From: an uncultured Planctomycetaceae bacterium
Lineage (GTDB): Bacteria; Planctomycetota; Planctomycetia; Pirellulales; UBA1268
Assembly: GCA_903958265.1 (NCBI GenBank)
Contig: CAJBSQ010000527.1
Coordinates: 1 to 13,486 of the forward strand
Length of the DNA stretch: 13,486 nt
Direction of reading: 5' to 3'
The notes beneath the pieces were generated by a model. It saw nothing but the letters and a program-made list of their open reading frames with translations. It did not search any database and was not told where the DNA came from. Shown here one piece after another: positions 7,307-13,486 of this stretch. Positions within the stretch are counted from its first letter, which is position 1; every line of letters starts with the position of its first letter. The translations under genes and the position numbers were made by a program.

Positions 7307-9196
7307 TCAGGCTGCGCCGCCCTCGAGCGTCTCCCACCGGCCGTAGGCCTCGGCGAGCCGCCGCTCGGCCTCGTCGAGCCGGGCCTTGTCGCGGGCGAGC
7401 ACATCCCCAGGCTGGCGAAAGTAGTCGGCGGCCGCCATCGCGGCATGGGCCGTGGCAATCTCGGTTTCGAGCGTGTCGATCAAGACCGGCAGCGCGGCGA
7501 GCTCCTGCTGGTCCTTGAAAGACAGCTTCCGCTTTTTGACCGCGGTCGGCGGCTGGTCTCCCGCGGCCCGCTCCGGCTCGGCCGCCCGTCGCTTGGCCAC
7601 AGGCTCGCCCTTGGCCTCGGCGACCAAGGCGGTCTTCTGCCGCAGCCAGTCGGAGTAGCCGCCGACGTATTCCTTCACGCCGTAGGCGGGCCGGACTACG
7701 GGATCGCGGGAGCCTGCCGCGGGCGGCCCGGACGGCTCGAAGACCAACAGGCTGGTGGCGACGTTGTCGAGGAAGGCGCGGTCGTGGCTGACCACCAGCA
7801 CGGTGCCGCTGAACTCCATCAGCCGCTCCTCGAGCAGTTCGAGCGTCTCCGTGTCGAGGTCGTTGGTCGGCTCGTCGAGCACGATCACATTGGCGGGCTT
7901 GGCGAAGTGCCGTGCCAGAAGCACGCGGTTGCGTTCGCCACCGGAAAGAAACCGCACCGGTAGGCGGGCCCGCTCCGGGTCGAAGAGGAAGTCCTGCAAA
8001 TAGCCGATGACGTGCCGGGACTTGCCGCCGATGAGCACGGTCTCGGATCCATCGCTGACGTTGTCAGCCACGCTCTTCTGGTCGTCGAGTTGATCCCGCA
8101 ACTGGTCGAAGAAGGCAACCTGCAGGTTGGTGCCGAGCCTCACGGAGCCCGAGCTCGGCTGAAGCGAGCCGAGCAGCACCCGCAGCAGCGTCGTCTTGCC
8201 GGCACCGTTGGGGCCGATGATGCCGATCCGGTCGCCTCGCATCACCGTCGTCGTCAGCCCCTGCAGGATCGGCCGCGACTCGCGGAGAAACGCCACGTTC
8301 TCCAGCGCCGCGACGAGCGCCCCGCTCCGCTGCGCCTCCTGGATACGGATCGCAGCCGTGCCTACCTGGCCGCGGCGGTCGGCCCGCACCCGCCGCAACT
8401 GCTCCAGCGCCCGAACCCGTCCCTCGTTCCGCGTGCGGCGGGCCTTGATCCCGGTGCGGATCCAGACTTCCTCCTGGGCGAGCTTCTTGTCGAAGAGCGC
8501 GTTCTGCTTCTCCTCGGCGGCGAGCGCTGCTTCCTTGCGGAGGAGGAATGTGTCGTAGTCGCACGACCAGTCGAAGATGCGGCCGCGATCGATCTCGAGG
8601 ATCCGGCGGGCCATCCGCCGCAGGAAGGCCCGGTCGTGCGTCACGAACATCAGCGTGCCGGCCCAGCGCTCCAGGAAGTTCTCCAGCCACTCGATGGCGT
8701 CGATGTCGAGGTGATTGGTGGGCTCGTCGAGCAGCAGCAGGTCGGGGGCGGCCACGAGCGCCCGGGCGAGCAGCACCCGCCGCTTCATTCCCGAGGAGAG
8801 CGACTCAAACGGCGCCTCGGCGGTGAGTTCCATCCGCGAGAGGATCTGGTCGACGGCGTGCTCCCGCCTCCAGACGAGGTCGTGGTCGAGTTCGTCGACG
8901 GGACCGACGGCGGCCGGCTCCCCCGCGCCTGCGGCGACCACGTCGCGAATGCAGCCCGCGAGATCGCGGGGCACGTCCTGCCGGAGAATGGCCACCGTCG
9001 TGCCGGGAGCCGCGATCACCGCACCCGAGTCGGGCTCGATCAGGCCCGAAAGCACCCGCATCAGCGTGGTCTTGCCGGCGCCGTTCCGGCCGAGCAGGCC
9101 AATTCGCTGGCCCGGTTCGATATGGCACGACACGCCGTCGAGGAGCGGCGGCCCGCGAAACCGCACGGTTACGTCCCGAAGGGTGATCAGCGTCAT
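7307..9196 (-). CDS. uup: ABC-F family ATPase, Uup type
   Basis: The 629-residue protein has two ABC domains and no membrane segments, as in the ABC-F family, whose members act on ribosomes or DNA. Domain 1 has Walker A GRNGAGKTT (36-44), signature LSSGMKRR (133-140), Walker B LLLLDEPTNHLD (153-164) and H187. The linker contains EEVWIRTGIKARRTRNEGR (242-260), which is characteristic of Uup. Domain 2 has Walker A GPNGAGKTT (328-336), then LSGGERNR and VLDEPTNDLD. The tail includes YVGGYSDWLRQ and a terminal coiled-coil domain introduced by KRKLSFKDQQELAALP, as in E. coli Uup. AGGAG lies 8 nt before the ATG at 9196. The start overlaps the prmA stop as ATGA, so translation is probably coupled. 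Uup has been linked to transposon precise excision and to ribosome function. Confidence 0.93.
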   Translation of the reverse strand: MTLITLRDVTVRFRGPPLLDGVSCHIEPGQRIGLLGRNGAGKTTLMRVLSGLIEPDSGAVIAAPGTTVAILRQDVPRDLAGCIRDVVAAGAGEPAAVGPVDELDHDLVWRREHAVDQILSRMELTAEAPFESLSSGMKRRVLLARALVAAPDLLLLDEPTNHLDIDAIEWLENFLERWAGTLMFVTHDRAFLRRMARRILEIDRGRIFDWSCDYDTFLLRKEAALAAEEKQNALFDKKLAQEEVWIRTGIKARRTRNEGRVRALEQLRRVRADRRGQVGTAAIRIQEAQRSGALVAALENVAFLRESRPILQGLTTTVMRGDRIGIIGPNGAGKTTLLRVLLGSLQPSSGSVRLGTNLQVAFFDQLRDQLDDQKSVADNVSDGSETVLIGGKSRHVIGYLQDFLFDPERARLPVRFLSGGERNRVLLARHFAKPANVIVLDEPTNDLDTETLELLEERLMEFSGTVLVVSHDRAFLDNVATSLLVFEPSGPPAAGSRDPVVRPAYGVKEYVGGYSDWLRQKTALVAEAKGEPVAKRRAAEPERAAGDQPPTAVKKRKLSFKDQQELAALPVLIDTLETEIATAHAAMAAADYFRQPGDVLARDKARLDEAERRLAEAYGRWETLEGGAA

Positions 9197-10251
9197 CGCG
9201 AAGTCTCCTGATCGGCCGCCGCGGGTGAAAACCGCAGGCAGTGCCAGTCGCCGAGGCTCGTCTGGAGCGGCAGGCCATCCAGCACGCGAGCGTACCGGGC
9301 CGAGACCGGCTCGACATCAGCGGCGAGGAGCCCCGAGAGCACGAGGCAGCCCTCGAACCGACCGTTGGCTCCGCGGCGAATCTGGCGGCAGATCGCCTCC
9401 GCATGCTCCAGGAGCACGGCCGCGACGATGTTGGCAAACACGAGGTCGGCGGCGGTCGCGTCGGCCGGGATCGACTCCATTACAGTCACCCGGTCGGCCA
9501 CGCCGTTGCGGCGGGCGTTGTCGCGGATGGCGGCGTGCACCCGCGGGTCGATCTCGACGGAGGAAACGCGGCTGCTTCCCCGCACTGCCGCCGCGATGCC
9601 GAGGATGCCCGATCCGCTGCCGACATCGACAACGCGATCGAGCCGTCCACGCTCGGCCTGCCATGCTTCCAGCGCCATCAAGCACAGCTGGGTCGTCTCG
9701 TGGAGTCCGGTACCAAACCCACTCCCTGGCTCGATGAAGATCGTCGTGCCAGCGGCCGTCGACTCGGCCTCACCCTCGTCCCACGCCGGCCGGATCGTGC
9801 CGAATCCGGGCACGTCGATCGCGCCAAACGCGGCCCGCCAATCGCCCCCCGCGTCGCGACTCGTCTCCCGCCGCACGCTGCACACCGCGCAGCCGCCTGC
9901 CGCGGCGAGCAGGGCCGCGGCGGCCCGGGCCGATGCCTCGTCCTCAAACCAGCAGGCTGCCCTCGTCGGCGCGAGCCTCCCCACCCAGTCACGATCGGAT
10001 GGCGCCGCAGCGGCATCGAGCACCCGCGGCGAGGCGACCAACCCCCGGGCGGCAGCCTCGTCCACATCGACGGCCCCCTCGAACACTCCCTGGAGCCCCG
10101 CATCGCCGCACTGCTCCCAGAGCCACTCAAAGAAGGCATCGCGGTCGGGCGGACAGGCGCCGACCCAGCCGGCCGGCCCGCCGATCTCGAGGTCGACGAT
10201 CCACGTGGCCGGCGGCGGGTCTGGGTGAGAAACAAACGCGGCGTCGGGCAT
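9193..10251 (-). CDS. prmA: Ribosomal protein L11 methyltransferase
   Basis: PrmA trimethylates ribosomal protein L11 using S-adenosylmethionine. The hallmark motif IEPGSGFGTGLHETT is at 173-187. SAM-binding motif I, VVDVGSGSGIL, is at 207-217, an acidic residue at 233 ends the next strand (SVEID), and the NILA-like motif is NIVA (274-277). The N-terminal 150 residues correspond to the L11-recognition domain but are divergent. At 352 residues the protein is longer than E. coli PrmA (293). The ATG at 10251 was chosen because the longer open frame, up to 10557, would run back through the next gene and encodes no recognisable domain. No strong ribosome binding site is visible. The gene lies 68 bp downstream of the exported phosphodiesterase-like gene and overlaps uup by 4 nt, so prmA-uup is almost certainly one unit. 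Confidence 0.9.
   Translation of the reverse strand: MPDAAFVSHPDPPPATWIVDLEIGGPAGWVGACPPDRDAFFEWLWEQCGDAGLQGVFEGAVDVDEAAARGLVASPRVLDAAAAPSDRDWVGRLAPTRAACWFEDEASARAAAALLAAAGGCAVCSVRRETSRDAGGDWRAAFGAIDVPGFGTIRPAWDEGEAESTAAGTTIFIEPGSGFGTGLHETTQLCLMALEAWQAERGRLDRVVDVGSGSGILGIAAAVRGSSRVSSVEIDPRVHAAIRDNARRNGVADRVTVMESIPADATAADLVFANIVAAVLLEHAEAICRQIRRGANGRFEGCLVLSGLLAADVEPVSARYARVLDGLPLQTSLGDWHCLRFSPAAADQETSR
9205..9209 (-). promoter_or_regulatory. Ribosome binding site of uup
   Basis: On the minus strand AGGAG lies inside the last codons of prmA, 8 nt upstream of the uup ATG. It fixes the uup start at 9196 and supports translational coupling. Confidence 0.7.
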
Positions 10252-10319
10252 CGCTGAAAACGTGGAGGGGGGGTGCAGCGGGGCGGTCTTGAGGCACGAC
10301 GGCGTTCTGAAGGACGACG

Positions 10320-11237
10320 TCAGGGTACGGGATCGAAGGTGGCGATGATTGGCCGGTGATCGCTCGTGCGGTCGTCGTCGGGAAAATCGTCCGATCGCAC
10401 GATCACATCCGACGTGCCCTGCCAGTTTTTCGCCTCGTTCGCCACGAACACGAAATCGAGGATCGAGCCGGGGTAGCTGTCGACGCCCCGCCGTCCCGAC
10501 TTTCGATCCTCCGACCAGTTGGAATCGACCAGCGGGTCGGGCTTGAGCCACTGCCACACACCCCCTTCGACCATCGCGTCAAAGGCGGCGTTGCCCGTGG
10601 AGGTTGCAAACACGTAGTCGAAGTTGAAGTCGCCGGCAGCGATCATCGGCTCACCGTGATCGGCGGCCCAGCGGCGCAGGGCACGGCCCTGATCCGTTCG
10701 CAGGTCCTCCTCGCCACGTGCGAGGTGGTTCACGATCACCCAGAACGACGTCTCGGTGAGAAGGTCGTGAAGTTTTGCGATCAGGGGAGAACGGGCCCGC
10801 ACGGCACCAAACTCCGACGAACTCGGATCATCCACGGTGAAGTTCGCCCGGATCCCCGCGTAGCGGTGCAGCTCCATCACGTCGTCGATCCGGAACCGGC
10901 GGGTATCGACGGCGAGCATGAGCGAATCGGCGTCGGCATAGCCTCCGCTAGCAGACGTGACGAAATCGACCTCGGCCCCCAGGCCATCGGCGAAGGCCTG
11001 GCGGTAGCGGGCGACCGTCTTGGGCTCCACTTCCGACAGCGCCACGATCTCGGCACGGGTGGCGGGATCGCGCATCAGGGCGACGAGCTGGTCGGCGATC
11101 ACGTCGGCGTCGCTCACCGGCGGTTGGCCGGGCCGGTTGCTCTCCACGTTCCACGCGAGCACGCGAAACTCGTCGGCTGACGTGTGGGCCGCAGCCAAAA
11201 CCACACCAGCGGCCAGACACAACAAGGATCGCAGCAT
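10320..11237 (-). CDS. Exported endonuclease/exonuclease/phosphatase-family protein
   Basis: The 305-residue protein starts with a signal peptide (MLRSLLCLAAGVVLAAA, probable cleavage near residue 21). It then has the EEP (DNase I-like) fold motifs: FRVLAWNVE with N30, ALSEVE with metal-binding E69, IVNHLARG with N170/H171, AAGDFNFD with D203/N205, SILDFVF with D261, and SDHRP (292-296) with the D293/H294 pair. All expected catalytic positions are present, so a Mg2+-dependent phosphodiesterase or phosphatase acting outside the cytoplasm is likely. The substrate (nucleic acid, phospholipid or inositol phosphate) cannot be told from sequence. AGGAG lies 6 nt before the ATG. The gene is first of a minus-strand run with prmA and uup, 68 bp upstream of prmA, so co-transcription is possible. 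Functionally it does not fit the ribosome genes. Confidence 0.88.
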   Translation of the reverse strand: MLRSLLCLAAGVVLAAAHTSADEFRVLAWNVESNRPGQPPVSDADVIADQLVALMRDPATRAEIVALSEVEPKTVARYRQAFADGLGAEVDFVTSASGGYADADSLMLAVDTRRFRIDDVMELHRYAGIRANFTVDDPSSSEFGAVRARSPLIAKLHDLLTETSFWVIVNHLARGEEDLRTDQGRALRRWAADHGEPMIAAGDFNFDYVFATSTGNAAFDAMVEGGVWQWLKPDPLVDSNWSEDRKSGRRGVDSYPGSILDFVFVANEAKNWQGTSDVIVRSDDFPDDDRTSDHRPIIATFDPVP

Positions 11238-11305
11238 GCTCGACTCCTGAGAGAAAACACCGGAACGACCGCCCGCGTCCGCTACCCGGATGCGACCGAA
11301 ATCTC

Positions 11306-11311
11306 AGTCTA
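11306..11311 (-). promoter_or_regulatory. Possible -10 element for the exported phosphatase-like gene
   Basis: On the minus strand TAGACT reads in the right direction and would place a start about 62 nt before the ATG at 11237. The hexamer 17 bp upstream (GTCACC) is a poor -35, so this is only a weak candidate. Confidence 0.2.
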
Positions 11312-11386
11312 CTCGGTTGATCTGGTCAGGTGACGGCGCTGATCGTTAGGATGTGGGGGTGGGTGGTATCTTCCAGCACCTCTTTC

Positions 11387-11392
11387 AAGGAG
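11387..11392 (+). promoter_or_regulatory. Strong ribosome binding site of the 28-residue gene
   Basis: AAGGAG lies 8 nt before the ATG at 11401. It is one of the best Shine-Dalgarno matches in the window and the main evidence that the very short frame after it is translated. Confidence 0.75.
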
Positions 11393-11400
11393 AACGCATC

Positions 11401-11487
11401 ATGGGCAAGGGCAACAACTCGCAAAAGAACGACAAGAAAAACAAGAAGCCCAAGCAAGACAAGACGAAGCCCGCCCCGAAGAAGTAA
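11401..11487 (+). CDS. Very small lysine-rich protein, 28 residues
   Basis: The frame reads MGKGNNSQKNDKKNKKP, then KQDKTKPAPKK, then TAA. Eleven of 28 residues are lysine and most others are Asn, Gln, Asp, Gly or Pro. It is very hydrophilic, has no hydrophobic core and is likely disordered. A strong AAGGAG lies 8 nt upstream. The codons are AAG- and AAC-rich, which keeps the composition distinct from the surrounding GC-rich sequence. From memory, tiny proteins beginning M-x-KGNNSQKND occur in other bacteria, so this may be a conserved, rarely annotated family, but I could not search for it. A nucleic-acid-binding or ribosome-associated role would fit the charge but is a guess. The gene stands alone between the divergent phosphatase-like gene and the convergent NIPSNAP gene. 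Confidence 0.75.
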   Translation: MGKGNNSQKNDKKNKKPKQDKTKPAPKK

Positions 11488-11622
11488 GCAGCGCAGTCGC
11501 GGGCTGAGTCCGACCTGCATGCCGTTCGTGACACCGCCGTACCCCTGGCACGGTTCCACTACCCGTTCCGGAAGCCCAATCGCGGCAGCGATGAGGAGCG
11601 CGACGCCGATGTGGGAGTCGCC

Positions 11623-12399
11623 TTACTTCGACGGCGAGTAGTCGGTCGCCACGAAAAACTCCGACACAACACCCTTCTCCTTCTCGGTCAGCGAACCGCC
11701 GGCCTTCTGCTCTGAGGCTTCGCGGGCGGCGAGCCACTCCGGGTCCGTGCGAAACGCCGCGAAACTCTCCTTCGCGGCATCGACGCTGGTGTGGCCGAGG
11801 AGATAGATGAGTTTCCGGTCACCGCCGGCGACGTGGGTTGGATTCCAGTACACGAGGTTCTGCATGCCGTGCTTCTCGAAGAGTTTGAGCGTATGGCGGC
11901 GAAACCGCTCGTGCAGAAAAGCCAGCTTCTCCGTCGTCGGGCAGGTGTAGGTGCGAAGTTCGAAGACTCGGGGATTCGCTGACGCCTCGACAGCACACTC
12001 GGGCGAGTAGTCGGTCGGGCTGAGAGACATCTCCACAATTTTCTCCAGAAGTGCATCGGCCCCGTCGGCGGAGGCATCGAGCGGCTGCCACATGGGGTCG
12101 GCCTCGAGCCGTGTATGGAACTCCGCCTGCGCCGAGCTGCTTGGAAACCTGTACAGGCAGAGAACATCCCGCCTCGGGTTTTCTCCCACCGGAACCAGGC
12201 AGGCGATGGTCGTGGCTCCATGCCTCGCCAGCACGTCATCGCGATGCTGCCGCAACCACTCGTGCACGCGGTCGAGTTTTCCGGGCTTCGCCGTGAGGAC
12301 CTGCAGGGTGTATTCGGCCCCGGCCGGCTGGCCGGAATCCGCAGCGGAGGCGACCCCGGTCGCGACGAGCAGCATCGAGGTAACGATGACGATCAACAT
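11623..12399 (-). CDS. Exported NIPSNAP-family protein, duplicated domain
   Basis: The start is the ATG at 12399, with GGGAG 8 nt upstream. It gives 258 residues with a signal peptide (MLIVIVTSMLLVATGVASA, cleavage after about 19). The rest forms two related ferredoxin-like halves. Residues 30-133 run from YTLQVLTAKPGKLDRVHEWL through FHTRLEADPMW to TDYSP. Residues 145-256 run from VFELRTYTCPTTEKLAFLHE through FRTDPEW to TDYSP. The second half is the clear NIPSNAP domain (RHTLKLFEKHGMQNLVYW, DRKLIYLLGH); the first is degenerate. NIPSNAP proteins are dimeric alpha-beta-barrel relatives of unknown or varied function. The longer open frame, up to 12624, overlaps the divergent CPXCG gene and lacks the signal peptide at its start, so it was rejected. 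Confidence 0.88.
   Translation of the reverse strand: MLIVIVTSMLLVATGVASAADSGQPAGAEYTLQVLTAKPGKLDRVHEWLRQHRDDVLARHGATTIACLVPVGENPRRDVLCLYRFPSSSAQAEFHTRLEADPMWQPLDASADGADALLEKIVEMSLSPTDYSPECAVEASANPRVFELRTYTCPTTEKLAFLHERFRRHTLKLFEKHGMQNLVYWNPTHVAGGDRKLIYLLGHTSVDAAKESFAAFRTDPEWLAAREASEQKAGGSLTEKEKGVVSEFFVATDYSPSK
11633..12017 (-). repeat. 16-bp direct repeat inside the NIPSNAP gene
   Basis: GGCGAGTAGTCGGTCG occurs identically at 11633-11648 and 12002-12017. Both copies encode the TDYSP ends of the two domain halves, with identical codons. This fits an internal duplication, or gene conversion between the halves. A repeat of this spacing could also recombine and delete 369 bp in frame. Confidence 0.7.
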
Positions 12400-12467
12400 G
12401 GCGGTGTCTCCCAACGACACGACGTGCCCCGGAATGGTGGCTGACCTGTGCGTTTCGGCGGCGAGCA

Positions 12468-12473
12468 TACTAT
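12468..12473 (+). promoter_or_regulatory. Possible -10 for the CPXCG gene
   Basis: TACTAT sits in the only AT-rich spot of the divergent region, within CATACTATAGATG. Transcription would begin near 12480, which would exclude the ATG at 12476 and favour the ATG at 12518. No good -35 is seen. The same bases read TATAGT on the minus strand and could serve the NIPSNAP gene instead. Confidence 0.3.
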
Positions 12474-12517
12474 AGATGGCGTCGACCCGGGCCCTCCTCC
12501 TCGTGTGCGAGTTTCGC

Positions 12518-12742
12518 ATGAAGAAACCCAGGAAAAAACGTCGCCGCAAACGCCCCGCCGCTGACCTCGAGGCCACGTACATCTGTGACTCGTGCGGCGA
12601 GGAGATCGTCGTGCCGGTGGACATCTCAGCCGGCTCGCGGCAAGACTACGTGGAAGACTGTCCCGTGTGCTGCCACCCGATGACGCTCCATATAGCCATC
12701 GACCCAGACGGTGAGGCCCATGTCGAAGGCGAACACGAGTAG
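12518..12742 (+). CDS. CPXCG-motif cysteine-rich protein with basic N-terminus
   Basis: The 74-residue protein resembles the Cys_rich_CPXG family of small predicted zinc-binding proteins. Two knuckles are visible: YICDSCGEEI (C23, C26) and DYVEDCPVCCHPM (C48, C51, with C52 adjacent). The spacing and the YVEDCPVCC block are typical. The first knuckle has Asp-Ser in place of the usual Pro-x between the cysteines. The N-terminal 13 residues (MKKPRKKRRRKRP) form a strongly basic tail. The acidic C-terminus ends HVEGEHE. An in-frame ATG at 12476 would add 14 residues, including a hydrophobic LLLV stretch, but it overlaps the likely promoter. ATG-12518 is preferred, though its ribosome binding site is poor. 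The function of the family is not established. The gene is divergent from the NIPSNAP gene. Confidence 0.85.
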   Translation: MKKPRKKRRRKRPAADLEATYICDSCGEEIVVPVDISAGSRQDYVEDCPVCCHPMTLHIAIDPDGEAHVEGEHE

Positions 12743-12915
12743 GCCCGCGAACCCTTTTCTTGGGCGGATAGGGCCCGAAAAATCGCCCCACAGCATCCGC
12801 GGAGTCGTGCGCCGCACATTCGGCCACCCGCTGCACTCCTCGCGTGGGGCTACCGATATAGAATAGGAGTGGATCGTAGCCCTCCTGTGGCCCCTCCTTG
12901 AGCGACCCCGCTGTC

Positions 12916-13152
12916 ATGCCTCGTCCGCATCCAGATTCCGAAAAACTCATCCAGATCGCCGCCTTGTGCCGGGAAGCGGTTCAGGCCCAGCGTGACCGGG
13001 AGTCCGGGCAGGGCTACGGGCTCGACGACTACTCGGAGGGCCGGATTGTCGGGGGGGCGAATCTGGCCCGAAAAATCCTCCGGGCGGTGACCGGGAAAGA
13101 ACTCGAGATGGTCGCAGGCAAGCCCCATCGCCGAAACTCACTGGCGTCTTGA
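12916..13152 (+). CDS. Hypothetical small protein, 78 residues
   Basis: I do not recognise this family. The protein begins MPRPHPDSEKLIQIAALCR and contains a likely amphipathic helix (KLIQIAALCREAVQAQRDR). Next comes a short GQGYGLDDYSEGRIVGG segment, then a second helix (ANLARKILRAVTGKEL) and a basic end. It is soluble, with no signal peptide or membrane segment, and a helix-linker-helix shape is plausible. The TTG at 12898 would add six residues, but the ATG at 12916 is preferred; neither has a clear ribosome binding site. The 173-bp gap upstream holds an AT-rich TATAGAAT at 12857-12864 that might be a -10, but no matching -35. The DinB-like gene follows after 66 bp on the same strand, so the two may share a transcript. 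Confidence 0.6.
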   Translation: MPRPHPDSEKLIQIAALCREAVQAQRDRESGQGYGLDDYSEGRIVGGANLARKILRAVTGKELEMVAGKPHRRNSLAS

Positions 13153-13218
13153 CCCGGTGCCACTGCCGATGAGCGAGAGCGGCAGCCGAGAATGCCGCGA
13201 CCTCTCCTTGCAAACCTC

Positions 13219-13486
13219 ATGACCAACCCTCTCCTGCACACCTGGAATCTCAACCTCGGCTACGCCAAACGCCTCGTGGCCGACATCCCCGACAACACGA
13301 TGGCCTCACAGCCGTCCCCGGGAATGAACCATGCCGCGTGGGTTCTGGGGCATCTGGCCTGCACGGCGGACATGCACGGTGCCATGATCGGCGAGAAGCC
13401 CGTGTGCCCTCCCGAGTGGACGGCCCTGTTCGACTGGAACTCGAGCCCTTGCAGCGATGCCAGTCGATACCCCTCGAAGGCCACGC
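13219..13486 (+). CDS. DinB-like protein, 5' part, cut by the window end
   Basis: The frame opens with ATG at 13219 and is still open at the last base, giving 89 visible residues. The start MTNPLLHTWNLNLGYAKRLV is a first helix. NHAAWVLGHLACTADMH (37-53) matches the second helix of the DinB/YfiT-like four-helix bundle, in which the histidine of W-x-x-GH-L (H45) is a usual metal ligand. YPSKAT at the end resembles the segment before helix 3. Such proteins are often metal-dependent, thiol-linked transferases or stress proteins, and the substrate cannot be inferred. No strong ribosome binding site lies before the ATG. The remaining half, including the other expected histidine ligands, is outside the window. 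Confidence 0.75.
   Translation, partial: MTNPLLHTWNLNLGYAKRLVADIPDNTMASQPSPGMNHAAWVLGHLACTADMHGAMIGEKPVCPPEWTALFDWNSSPCSDASRYPSKAT

Noticed and set aside
8012..9211. 399-codon + strand open frame opposite uup
   Set aside because: It lies antisense to a gene with every ABC-F motif intact. Long antisense frames are expected at this GC content, and its translation shows no domain.
10264..10286. G-rich stretch upstream of prmA as a possible G-quadruplex
   Set aside because: The G-runs are uneven and separated by few bases in a GC-rich genome; nothing else supports a regulatory role.
10252..10557. Upstream extension of prmA to 10557
   Set aside because: It would overlap the end of the phosphatase-like gene by more than 200 bp and adds no domain.
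11488..11622. Terminator between the small lysine-rich gene and the NIPSNAP gene
   Set aside because: Only a 5-bp stem (GCGAC with GTCGC near 11600-11620) without a T-run was found, too weak to call.
11330..11641. 103-codon + strand frame covering the small lysine-rich gene
   Set aside because: It is in a different frame from the strong AAGGAG-ATG pair at 11387-11401, and its translation is low-complexity Arg/Ser/Thr.
12772..13077. 13-mer GGCCCGAAAAATC at 12772-12784 and 13065-13077
   Set aside because: One copy is in coding sequence (ARKI) and one intergenic, with no similarity beyond the 13-mer; probably chance.

Overview
This is a high-GC bacterial window with short intergenic gaps, genes on both strands and ATG, GTG and possible TTG starts. 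The gene families point to a member of the Planctomycetota, probably Pirellulales-like: a DUF2293 protein, a CPXCG cysteine-rich protein, an exported NIPSNAP protein, a permease carrying leucine-rich repeats, and a very small lysine-rich protein. That placement is inference from families, since the window holds no rRNA or other phylogenetic marker.

Left part (1-3641, + strand): a compact three-gene operon. A YtrA-type GntR repressor is followed by an ABC ATPase and a large permease. The genes overlap (22 nt, then ATGA), and an inverted-repeat operator of YtrA type lies on the likely -10 of the promoter. The permease appears to be two fused six-helix halves. Its first extracytoplasmic loop is a roughly 250-residue domain with about six leucine-rich-repeat-like units. 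This self-regulated ABC system with a recognition-type outer domain is the most interesting unit in the window.

Middle part (3665-7290): a DUF2293 protein on the - strand is divergent from a secreted 862-residue protein on the + strand. The latter begins with POTRA-like domains but has no recognisable beta-barrel. Its 3' end is followed by a short intergenic stretch packed with overlapping inverted repeats.

Next (7307-11237, - strand): an exported endonuclease/exonuclease/phosphatase-family protein, then prmA (ribosomal protein L11 methyltransferase), then uup (ABC-F ATPase). The prmA stop and uup start overlap as ATGA, so two ribosome-associated functions are translationally coupled.

Right part (11238-13486): a 28-residue lysine-rich protein with a strong ribosome binding site, an exported protein with two NIPSNAP-like halves (- strand), a divergent CPXCG cysteine-rich protein, an unrecognised 78-residue protein, and the 5' part of a DinB-like protein cut by the window edge. 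I saw no tRNA, rRNA, CRISPR array, transposase or prophage gene. With the starts chosen here, no gap without a gene exceeds 300 bases.
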